Positions 41,865 to 49,405 of a stretch of 64,000 nt of DNA are shown here, piece by piece. Where the stretch lies: contig NZ_KQ954289.1 of assembly GCF_001519055.1 (NCBI RefSeq), forward strand, positions 62,001-126,000, in the 5' to 3' direction. Under the pieces are notes generated by a model. The model searched no databases. It was not told the origin of the DNA and worked only from the letters and a program-made list of their open reading frames with translations. The translations under genes and the position numbers were made by a program. Origin of the DNA: Novosphingobium sp. Fuku2-ISO-50 (GTDB lineage Bacteria; Pseudomonadota; Alphaproteobacteria; Sphingomonadales; Sphingomonadaceae). Numbering within the stretch: the first letter of the stretch is position 1; each line of letters begins with the position of its first letter.

Positions 41865-42334
41865 TTTGATCTCCGTGCCAAAGGTCTGTGGCGTGGCTAC
41901 AATTTCAGGCGGTTTGGATCGCAAGCAGCAAGGTTACCCTTGCCGAGAAAAATGCAGCAGGCGATGGAACTGGCTTGATGGGGCCCGCTGCAAAGCAGCG
42001 GGTCCGGGTATGTCCACGCCAGCCCAGCGCATCAGCAGGGTCTGCGCTGCACAATCTGGAGGGTTCCACGCAGCCCCTGCTGGAACGATCTGTGCCATCT
42101 CTATCTGACGGAAATTGTGTCTTCTCTAAATGGCAGGAACACGCTGCGGCTCATTCAGGGGCGCAGCGTCACCCGGGCTTGGCTTTGCAGGTTATCCAAG
42201 GTCGACCTGTGATGAACTCCGTCTCGCGATCGATACAGTGCACTTAATTGAAACAATGGGATAATCTTGACCCGGCCTAAAGCTTTTTTCATAATTTGGC
42301 TCCAGATTGGCTGTTCTTCACCAGGGTCAATTGC
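41865..42334. other. Intergenic region in the accessory segment
   Basis: A 470-bp gap between divergent genes (lysozyme-domain protein and HD-GYP protein). It holds a perfect 8-bp hairpin (CCCGCTGC, loop AAA, complement; 41984-42002) without a T-tract. Composition drifts to AT-rich toward 42300. I see no supportable gene. Confidence 0.45.
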
Positions 42335-42982
42335 ATGTATATGTCGCCGATCACTGCCGATGGCTCCATAGCCTCGCCCGTCATGAACGAACCAACGCGC
42401 TTGCGACTGCGTCTTCATCAAAAAAGTGTATCGGTTTTGAGCAAGGCGGTTGCATCGGCGCTTGGCCTGGATGAATTCCAATGTCTTCGCATAGGACGGG
42501 CTGCCGCATGGCATGATGTTGGAAAGCTCTATATATCCAATGAGATTCTCAATGACTCTCATCCGATTAATGAGCGAGATTTCCTGGATCTAAAAAAACA
42601 TACTATATATGGCCATAACCACTTAAAAGTGTTCAAGGGCGATCCTGTTGCAGAGTTGGCATCTGAAATTGCCCTGCAACACCATGAAAAATGGGATGGA
42701 ACCGGTTATCCATTTGGTTTGTCGCGCGAGGAAATATCGATTGAGAGCCGAATAGTCGCAATCTGCGATGTTTATGACGCGCTTAGAGAAGATCGTCCAT
42801 ACCGAAATGCGATAAGCCATGATGATGCGATGCATGTTCTCATTCGTGGCGACATGCGGACAAATCCGTCCATGTTTGATCCCAAAGTATTGCAGGCTGT
42901 GACAAGAATTGACGATAAATTTCGCGACATATTTGAAGAACAACACCGTCGGGATGGACGGGAATCAGGCGGAGGGCGTTGA
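42335..42982 (+). CDS. Solitary HD-GYP domain phosphodiesterase
   Basis: A 215-residue protein consisting of one HD-GYP domain that would hydrolyse c-di-GMP or a related dinucleotide. Metal motif WHDVGKLYI (His60-Asp61), HTIYGHNHL, the signature HHEKWDGTGYPFGL (GYP 124-126) and DVYDAL. No receiver or sensor domain is attached. The first 30 residues are not family-like. The ATG at 42335 is preferred over a TTG at 42296; an ATG at 42341 is also possible. Composition is lower in GC than the core genes and the gene lies in the accessory stretch, so it was probably acquired. Confidence 0.88.
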   Translation: MYMSPITADGSIASPVMNEPTRLRLRLHQKSVSVLSKAVASALGLDEFQCLRIGRAAAWHDVGKLYISNEILNDSHPINERDFLDLKKHTIYGHNHLKVFKGDPVAELASEIALQHHEKWDGTGYPFGLSREEISIESRIVAICDVYDALREDRPYRNAISHDDAMHVLIRGDMRTNPSMFDPKVLQAVTRIDDKFRDIFEEQHRRDGRESGGGR

Positions 42983-42983
42983 T

Positions 42984-43172
42984 CTAGGCATTTTCAGTAG
43001 GCGCCACGGCATGCAATTTCGCGGTCGTGCGCCGGATCGCGCAGCGCGCTTCATCGACTTTGGCGGCGGCAATCGGGAGGTTTTCCCGGTCGAGGATCGT
43101 GATAACCCGGCTGAGCAGCCCAAGCGCGTGTTCGACGGGTTCTCCGTTGTTCAACAGGATGGTGTCCTTCAC
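42984..43172 (-). CDS. Small conserved-looking hypothetical protein
   Basis: A 62-residue protein (begins VKDTILLNNGEPVEHALGLL). GTG start with GGAG 7 nt upstream. The sequence is a compact helical protein with alternating charged and hydrophobic residues. No family recognised. The gene tail faces the HD-GYP gene with a 1-bp gap. Confidence 0.55.
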   Translation of the reverse strand: MKDTILLNNGEPVEHALGLLSRVITILDRENLPIAAAKVDEARCAIRRTTAKLHAVAPTENA

Positions 43173-43309
43173 GACCGGTCTCCAATGGCAACATGCTTTA
43201 TGATGTCTTGTGCCTTGCCCTTTTCGCCGGTTGGCGTGGAATTTCGAGCGTAACTGCCGCCAAAATGAGTGCGAGGCGTACCTATCGCGACCATTCTGGC
43301 GGCAGGCGG

Positions 43310-44071
43310 TCACCTTGCTTCGATCAGGATCACATCGATCATGAACGAGCCATCCGCTTCGATGGCGAAATGGCGTGCGACTTCGGCCCCGGCCAGCGCC
43401 TGCAACGCGCGGATGGCAGCGCACTGCACACTCGGCGTGCGCATTCGCGCGGTCCATTCGGCGAAATCCATGCGCAGCCGGGACGATCGGGTTGCGGTCA
43501 CGGCAAAGCCTGCGGCATCCAGCATGGCATGCCATTCGCGCATGGTGAAATCGCGCCCGTGCGAGGGATCGCGCAACACTTCGACCGCTTGCAGATGCGT
43601 GTCGGCGGCAGGTTCGGGCGGAGCGATCACATCGACGAATACGGCGGGCGCGCCGGGCCGCAGGACGCGTCGCGCTTGCGCCAATCCGGCCGCCGGATCG
43701 CGCCAGTGATGCACCGAAAAGCGGCAGGCAAGCATGTCGCAACTGGCGTCTTCCAGCGGTAAGGCACCTGCCGCAGCAGCCAAGGGGGCGATGTTGGTCA
43801 GGCCGCGCCGGGTAGATTCGGCAACGACGCCCGCCAGCATCGCCTCCGACAAGTCGCAGGCGGTCACGCGCCGGGCATGGGGTGCCATGGCATAAGAGAC
43901 GTGCCCTCCCCCGGCACCCAGGTCGAGCGCATGAGCGGGTGCGAATTCGGCGGCGATTTCGGCGATCCGCGCGAGGTCGGAGCCGGTCGCGTGGACCGCA
44001 CTGGTCACATAATCGGCGGCGGCAGGGCCGAACTGTTGGCGGATCACGCTGTTTTGATCGAGGTTGGTCAT
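43310..44071 (-). CDS. Class I SAM-dependent methyltransferase
   Basis: A 253-residue UbiE/Methyltransf_11-type enzyme. SAM motif I ALDLGAGGGHVSYAMA, acidic loop TACDLSEAMLAG, motif II-III region LEDASCDMLACRFSVHHWRDP, and post-motif RVLRPGAPAVFVDVIAPP. The ATG at 44071 follows AAGGAG at 7 nt. The substrate is unknown. It is divergent from an MmyB-type regulator 79 bp away, which is likely its controller. Confidence 0.88.
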   Translation of the reverse strand: MTNLDQNSVIRQQFGPAAADYVTSAVHATGSDLARIAEIAAEFAPAHALDLGAGGGHVSYAMAPHARRVTACDLSEAMLAGVVAESTRRGLTNIAPLAAAAGALPLEDASCDMLACRFSVHHWRDPAAGLAQARRVLRPGAPAVFVDVIAPPEPAADTHLQAVEVLRDPSHGRDFTMREWHAMLDAAGFAVTATRSSRLRMDFAEWTARMRTPSVQCAAIRALQALAGAEVARHFAIEADGSFMIDVILIEAR

Positions 44072-44114
44072 GGCTGATCTCCTTGACGCCATGGTGCGAG
44101 TCTCTTTACCCTGT

Positions 44115-44143
44115 TACAATGTATAAAATTATCCTGGTATAAA
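44115..44143 (+). promoter_or_regulatory. Candidate promoter for MmyB-type regulator, leaderless
   Basis: TTACAA (44115-44120), 17-bp spacer, TATAAA (44138-44143). Transcription starting about 7 bp later would begin at or beside the ATG at 44151, giving a leaderless mRNA. A second GTATAAA copy at 44121-44127, 16 bp from the one at 44137-44143, may be a regulator half-site shared with the divergent gene. Confidence 0.5.
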
Positions 44144-44150
44144 TGGTTCC

Positions 44151-44954
44151 ATGATCGACGCCGAACAACGCCGCCAGTTGGGAGCCTTTGTTCGCGCCAG
44201 GCGAGAAAGCCTGACGCCGGATCAGCCAGGCACCCGCCGCCGCACCCCCGGTCTCCGGCGCGAGGAACTGGCGGCGCGCGCGGGAATCGGCGCGACCTGG
44301 GTGACGTGGATCGAGCAGGGGCGCGCCATTCGGGCATCGGCGGCGACGTTTGCGCGCCTCGCCGATGCCCTGTGCCTGGGATCGGCCGAACGCGCCTATC
44401 TGTTCACGCTGGCCGCCCGACATGATCCCGCCGATCCGTTTGGTGCTGTCGGTGATACCGCGCCGCTTGCGATCGCTGCCGTGGTCGAGGCATTGGCGCA
44501 TCCGGCCTATGGACTCGATCCGGCGTGGGATGTCGTCGCGGCCAACAGCGCGGCGCGGCGGCTGTTTGTCGGCCTGTTTGATGATCGCGGTCCCCCCTCG
44601 CCCAATCTCTTGCGCTATATCTTTACCGACCCCGAGGCGCGCCACCTGTTGCCCGACCACGAGGCGCGCTGCGAACGGGTCATGGCCGAATTCCGCCGCG
44701 ATTATGGGCGCGGGATGCATGACCCACGCGTGCGCGGCATTGTCGATTGGTTGTGTGGAAACAGCCCGCTGTTCGCCGCGCTGTGGGAACGGCAGGGGGT
44801 TCTCGGCCGCGAAGGGGGGCTGCGGCAGTTCGATCATCCCGAAGATGGACCGCTGGTTTTTATCCAGCACGTCCTTGCCGATGTCGAACGTGGCGATTTC
44901 CGGCTGATCGTGTTGATCCCCGCCGCGATCGAGGGACTTGCCAAGCCCGCGTGA
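44151..44954 (+). CDS. XRE-family regulator with MmyB-like ligand-binding domain
   Basis: A 267-residue transcription factor. The N-terminal helix-turn-helix has TPGLRREELAARAGIGATWVTWIEQGRAI (about residues 28-60). A C-terminal MmyB-like domain (about 95-260) has NPAYGLDPAWDVVAANSAARRLF-type sequence, here HPAYGLDPAWDVVAANS. MmyB-like domains are thought to bind small hydrophobic ligands such as fatty acids. Usually such factors repress an adjacent divergent enzyme gene, here the methyltransferase. Confidence 0.9.
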   Translation: MIDAEQRRQLGAFVRARRESLTPDQPGTRRRTPGLRREELAARAGIGATWVTWIEQGRAIRASAATFARLADALCLGSAERAYLFTLAARHDPADPFGAVGDTAPLAIAAVVEALAHPAYGLDPAWDVVAANSAARRLFVGLFDDRGPPSPNLLRYIFTDPEARHLLPDHEARCERVMAEFRRDYGRGMHDPRVRGIVDWLCGNSPLFAALWERQGVLGREGGLRQFDHPEDGPLVFIQHVLADVERGDFRLIVLIPAAIEGLAKPA

Positions 44955-44973
44955 CCTGCGCATGGGGCGTGCC

Positions 44974-45762
44974 ATGACCACACCTGCCGATCCGCTGTCC
45001 CGCCTCTTGTCGATCATGGCGCGGCTGCGCGATCCGGTCGGCGGATGCGACTGGGATCTGGCGCAGAATTTCGCCTCGATCGCGCCCTATACCATCGAGG
45101 AAGCCTACGAAGTCGCCGATGCCATCGCGCGGGAGGACATGGCCGCGCTGCGCGAGGAATTGGGCGATCTCTTGCTTCAGGTCGTGTTTCACAGCCGGAT
45201 GGCGCAAGAGGCGGGCCATTTCGCCTTTGCCGATGTCGCCGACGCAATCGCCACCAAGATGGAAGCGCGCCACCCGCATATTTTTGGCGGGACGGCTTTT
45301 GGCGAGACGGGCGAAGCGGGCCAACCGCGCGAGGAACGTTGGGAAAATGCCAAGGCCGCCGAACGCGCGGCCAAAGGCGCAACCAGCGCGCTTGAAGGCG
45401 TCGCGCTTGCCCTGCCGGCCCTGATGCGCGCCGCAAAATTGCAGAAACGCGCCGCACGCGTCGGGTTCGACTGGCCCGATCCGGCAGGGCCTGCGGCCAA
45501 AGTGGTCGAGGAAACCGCCGAACTGGCCGAAGCGGCGACCGACGTGCATCGTTTTGAAGAAGCCGGCGATTTCCTGTTTGCCGCCGTCAATCTGGTGCGC
45601 GCCTATGGCATTGCGCCCGAAGACGCCCTGCGCGCGGCCAATGCCAAGTTCGAGCGCCGTTTCCGCGCGATGGAAGCGCTGGCGGGCGGTAGCATTGCCG
45701 GTCGCGATCTCGATGGGCAGGAAGCATTGTGGCAGGCGGTCAAGGCTGCCGAAAAAGCTTAA
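44974..45762 (+). CDS. mazG: Nucleoside triphosphate pyrophosphohydrolase
   Basis: A 262-residue house-cleaning enzyme turning NTPs into NMPs and pyrophosphate. Two MazG repeats: CDWDLAQNFASIAPYTIEEAYEVADAI with EELGDLLLQVVFHSRMA, and a second EETAELAEAA with EEAGDFLFAAVNL. The ATG at 44974 is preferred; an ATG at 44962 is possible. Its TAA stop overlaps the stop of convergent hflX, sharing the palindrome TTAA. Confidence 0.94.
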   Translation: MTTPADPLSRLLSIMARLRDPVGGCDWDLAQNFASIAPYTIEEAYEVADAIAREDMAALREELGDLLLQVVFHSRMAQEAGHFAFADVADAIATKMEARHPHIFGGTAFGETGEAGQPREERWENAKAAERAAKGATSALEGVALALPALMRAAKLQKRAARVGFDWPDPAGPAAKVVEETAELAEAATDVHRFEEAGDFLFAAVNLVRAYGIAPEDALRAANAKFERRFRAMEALAGGSIAGRDLDGQEALWQAVKAAEKA

Positions 45763-47099
45763 AGACTTGAAAAACGACCAAGTTCGCGCGGGGTAAGGCG
45801 GACGCGGATGCGTGAGGCGGGATGGCCCTGCGCATCTTCGGTATCGTGCTCCGAGAGGATTTCGCCGTGGGCATGGAGCCAGGCGAGCTTTTGCCCCTCG
45901 CCCATCGGTATGGTCAATTCGAGAGTCTGCGCCTCGCCGGTGAGCAGTGCGCCGAGCCGTTCGAGCAGGACATCGACCCCTTCCCCGGTCACGGCGGAAA
46001 TCGGCACCGCCGGGCGATCGGGCACATCGTGCGCGATCAGGTCTTCGCGCATCGCCCGTTCCTCCGGCGACAGCAGGTCGATCTTGTTCCAGGCTTCGAT
46101 GATCGGGATAGTGGGGCCGTCCTCGGCATTGACGCCCAGATCGGCGAGGATCGCCTCGACCTCGCGCTTTTGATCGGCGCTGGCGGGATTGGCGACATCG
46201 CGGACATGAACGATCACATCGGCGGCGGTCACTTCTTCGAGCGTGGCGCGAAAGGCGGCGACCAATTGCGTCGGCAGGTCGGAAATGAAGCCCACCGTGT
46301 CCGAAAGGATCGCCTTGTCCACTGCGGGCAGACGAATCGCGCGCATCGTCGGGTCGAGCGTGGCGAACAGCAGATCTTCGGCCATGACCGTGGCCCCGGT
46401 CAACCGGTTGAACAGCGTCGATTTGCCCGCATTGGTATAGCCGACGAGCGCGATCACCGGCCAGGGCGCGCGGTGGCGCCGTTCGCGATGCAGCCCGCGC
46501 GTGCGGCGCACTTGTTCGAGTTCGCGCCGGATGCGCGCCATGCGGCCGCGGATCAAGCGACGGTCGGCCTCGATCTGGGTTTCGCCAGGACCGCCGAGAA
46601 AGCCGAAGCCGCCGCGTTGCCGTTCGAGGTGAGTCCATGATCGGACCAGTCGCCCGGCCTGATAATCGAGATGCGCCAGCTCGACTTGCATCCGCCCTTC
46701 GGCGGTGGCGGCGCGTTCGCCAAAGATTTCGAGAATAAGCCCGGTGCGGTCGATGACCTTGCGGCGCAGCTTGTCTTCAAGATTGCGCTGCTGGATTGCC
46801 GAGAGCGCGCCATCGACGATCACCAGTTCGGCGCCGGATTGTTCGCAGGCTACCGCGATGCGATCGACCTGCCCTTCGCCAAACAGGGTTGCCGGACGCA
46901 CGGCGCGAATGGGCAGGATAAAGGCATCGGCGATCTCCAGACCGATCGCGCGGGCCAGCCCTTTTGCTTCATCGAGCCGGGATTCGGCATCGAGGCCGCC
47001 CTTTTGGCGCAAATCGGGGAGCACGACGAGCGCCTTGGCGCCGCGCGTGACTTCGCCCATGAGATCGTCGGGGTTACGTCCAAATTCAAAACCGCTCAT
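45759..47099 (-). CDS. hflX: Ribosome-associated GTPase HflX
   Basis: A 446-residue GTPase that splits stalled or heat-damaged ribosomes. An N-terminal ND1 domain has the RTGLILEIFGERAATAEGRMQVELA-type signature and a GGxGxxGGPGETQIEADRR segment. The GTPase motifs are GYTNAGKSTLFN (G1), DPTMRAI (G2), DTVGFI (G3) and NKIDLL (G4). It follows hfq by 42 bp, the widespread hfq-hflX order. Confidence 0.95.
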   Translation of the reverse strand: MSGFEFGRNPDDLMGEVTRGAKALVVLPDLRQKGGLDAESRLDEAKGLARAIGLEIADAFILPIRAVRPATLFGEGQVDRIAVACEQSGAELVIVDGALSAIQQRNLEDKLRRKVIDRTGLILEIFGERAATAEGRMQVELAHLDYQAGRLVRSWTHLERQRGGFGFLGGPGETQIEADRRLIRGRMARIRRELEQVRRTRGLHRERRHRAPWPVIALVGYTNAGKSTLFNRLTGATVMAEDLLFATLDPTMRAIRLPAVDKAILSDTVGFISDLPTQLVAAFRATLEEVTAADVIVHVRDVANPASADQKREVEAILADLGVNAEDGPTIPIIEAWNKIDLLSPEERAMREDLIAHDVPDRPAVPISAVTGEGVDVLLERLGALLTGEAQTLELTIPMGEGQKLAWLHAHGEILSEHDTEDAQGHPASRIRVRLTPRELGRFSSL

Positions 47100-47141
47100 T
47101 CCACCGGGCCTAGACCAGTCCAGAGCCCGGTGGAAGCGCGA

Positions 47142-47747
47142 TCAGACGGTTTCGCCATCCCAATCGCCCGACAGGTCGACATGGCCCGCCGGTTGGATAG
47201 TCGAAACGGCATGCTTGTAGGCCAGTTGCACATAACCTTCGCGTTCGAGCAACATGCAGAACAAGTCATAAGCCGCGACTTTGCCCTGCAGCATGACACC
47301 GTTGACGAGGAACATGGTGACTTGCACGCCCGCATCGCGGACGCTTGACAGGAACACTTCCTGCAACAGGCGCTTTTTCGTGGATTCTTCGCCACCGGCC
47401 TGGAAATGGGCGACCGAAAGCTGCTGGCCCGGCATGATCGTGCTGATCGCGTGCTTGTAGACCAATTGTGACTGGCCATCACGCCGCAGCAGGATCGAGA
47501 AATTGTCGAACCAGGTGACGATACCCTGCAGCTTGACGCCCTTCACCAGAAACATGGTGACGGGAATCTTGTTCTTGCGCAGGTGGTTGAGGAAAACGTC
47601 CTGAAGATTCTGGCCTTTTCCGCCGGAGGGAATGGCGGAAATTGCGCCAGAGGAGGGGGCGCCGGACGACGTGGATTGGGGGGCGCCTTCCTGTTCGGGC
47701 TCGTCCTTGGCAGTGCGGGGACGGGCGGAAAGCGTACGACCGGTCAT
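47142..47747 (-). CDS. hfq: Hfq with two tandem Sm domains
   Basis: RNA chaperone of 201 residues instead of the usual 75-100. A Ser/Gly-rich tail of about 45 residues is followed by Sm domain 1 (46-106: [37 protein letters not shown]) and Sm domain 2 (125-186: [36 protein letters not shown]). Both keep the YKHA Sm2 motif. Domain 2 loses most basic rim residues (VRDAG against LRKNK), so the domains probably bind RNA differently and a trimer would form the six-fold ring. The ATG at 47747 follows AGGAG. A tandem Hfq is, to my recollection, known from Novosphingobium. Confidence 0.95.
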   Translation of the reverse strand: MTGRTLSARPRTAKDEPEQEGAPQSTSSGAPSSGAISAIPSGGKGQNLQDVFLNHLRKNKIPVTMFLVKGVKLQGIVTWFDNFSILLRRDGQSQLVYKHAISTIMPGQQLSVAHFQAGGEESTKKRLLQEVFLSSVRDAGVQVTMFLVNGVMLQGKVAAYDLFCMLLEREGYVQLAYKHAVSTIQPAGHVDLSGDWDGETV

Positions 47748-47999
47748 TTGGCTGACTCCTTGGTGTTTTATATTGGCTCGGCCCGGCTTATCCCCGGTGC
47801 CTTCGCGATCTGGCGCAGCGCGGAATCGGGGGATGCCCGGTCCTTTGCCTTGCCGCCAAGCGTTTGGCCTGAAATCCCGAACCCATTGTCCGGTCTTCAC
47901 AGAGCAAACGCTTCGAAGGTTCCTATAACGGCCCGCCCCCCCTCGCGTAAACCGTCAACTTGTCGATCTTGCACCCTTTGCAGACAAATCCCGAGTCGA

Positions 48000-49391
48000 T
48001 CAGCCTGCTTCCTCGTCTTCGTCTTCGCGCCGTTCTGCCATTCCGAGCAGCTTGAGCTTGCGATGCAAGGCCGAGCGTTCCATGCCGATGAAGCTGGCGG
48101 TCTTGGAAATGTTGCCGGAAAAGCGGCGAATCTGGACGCGCAAGTATTCGCGTTCGAAGTTTTCGCGCGCTTCGCGCAGCGGCACCCCCATCAGCGATGC
48201 GCTGCCGCTGTCGCCCGCCAGCGGCGTGCTGATGATTTCCGTCGGCAGCATGTCGCCTTCGATCCGTGCCAATCGGCCGCGCGGCGCGAGAATCATCGTG
48301 CGTTCGACGACATTGCGCAATTGGCGCACATTGCCTGGCCAATCATAGCTTTGCAGTGCGGCCATGGCTTCGGAGGCAACGCCCGGCGCAGGCAGCCCCT
48401 GTTCGGTGGCAAAGCGGGCAAAGAAATGGTCGATCAGCGCGGGGATGTCCTCGCGCCGATCGGACAGCGGCGGGATCGCCACCGGCACGACATTGAGCCG
48501 ATAGAACAAGTCTTCGCGAAAACGGCGCTCGGCAATTTCCTTTTCGAGCGGGCGCGAACTTGACGATACCACGCGCACGTCGACGCGGATCTGGCGATGG
48601 CCGCCGACCCGGACAAAGGCCTGCTCGGTCAGCACGCGCAGGATTCGCGCCTGGCTGGATGCGGGCATGTCGGCCACTTCGTCCAGGAACAGCGTGCCGC
48701 CGTCTGCCATTTCGAGCAGCCCGGCGCGGATCAGCTTGCCGTCGGCTTCTTCGCCAAACAGTTCCTGTTCAAAGCGTTCCGGGGTAATTCGCGCCGAATT
48801 GACCGTGACGAACGGCTTGTCGATGCGCGTGCTCCAACTGTGCAGCAGGCGCGCCGCGACTTCCTTGCCCGATCCGGCAGGGCCGGTGATCAGCACGCGG
48901 CTGCCGGTATGGGCGACGCGTTTCAATGTTGCGCGTACCGCGTTGATCGCCGAGGAATTGCCGGTGAATTCATCGGCCATCCCGAAATCGCGGCGCAAGC
49001 GGGCGTTTTCCCGGCGCAATTGCTCGGTTTCGGTCGCGCGCTCGACCAGCAGCAGCAGGCGTTCCGCTTCGAACGGCTTTTCGATGAAATCCATCGCGCC
49101 GCGGCTGATCGCGGAAACGGCGGTATCGATATTGCCGTGGCCGGAAAAGATCACCACCGGCAATTCGGGTTCGCGCTTTTTGATCTCGTCCAGCACTTCG
49201 AGCCCGTCCATCGGGCTACCGTGCAGCCAGACATCGAGCAGAACGAGGCTGGGGCGACGTTCGTCGATGGCGGCGAGCGCGGCCACGCTGTCACCGGCGA
49301 CGCGGCAGGAATAACCTTCGTCGCTCAGCACGCCCGCGACGAGTTCGCGGATGTCGCGTTCATCGTCGACGATCAGGATATCAAGGGCCAT
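48000..49391 (-). CDS. ntrX: Response regulator NtrX
   Basis: A 463-residue regulator partnering NtrY in nitrogen and redox signalling. Receiver domain with VDDERD, phosphoacceptor Asp in LLDVWLHG and KPF Lys; AAA+ domain with Walker A GPAGSGKEVAA; C-terminal Fis-type HTH (NISKTASFIGMERSALHRKLKLL). The sigma-54 contact loop GAFTGA is absent: the segment reads LFGEEADGKLIRAGLLEMADG. It therefore cannot activate sigma-54 in the classic way. The ATG at 49391 is preferred over an in-frame TTG at 49409. Confidence 0.94.
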   Translation of the reverse strand: MALDILIVDDERDIRELVAGVLSDEGYSCRVAGDSVAALAAIDERRPSLVLLDVWLHGSPMDGLEVLDEIKKREPELPVVIFSGHGNIDTAVSAISRGAMDFIEKPFEAERLLLLVERATETEQLRRENARLRRDFGMADEFTGNSSAINAVRATLKRVAHTGSRVLITGPAGSGKEVAARLLHSWSTRIDKPFVTVNSARITPERFEQELFGEEADGKLIRAGLLEMADGGTLFLDEVADMPASSQARILRVLTEQAFVRVGGHRQIRVDVRVVSSSSRPLEKEIAERRFREDLFYRLNVVPVAIPPLSDRREDIPALIDHFFARFATEQGLPAPGVASEAMAALQSYDWPGNVRQLRNVVERTMILAPRGRLARIEGDMLPTEIISTPLAGDSGSASLMGVPLREARENFEREYLRVQIRRFSGNISKTASFIGMERSALHRKLKLLGMAERREDEDEEAG

Positions 49392-49405
49392 TGTGGTGAA
49401 ATCCT

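Noticed and set aside
42909..43253. Plus-strand frame after the HD-GYP gene
   Set aside because: Overlaps the HD-GYP tail and a minus-strand small gene with a better ribosome site.
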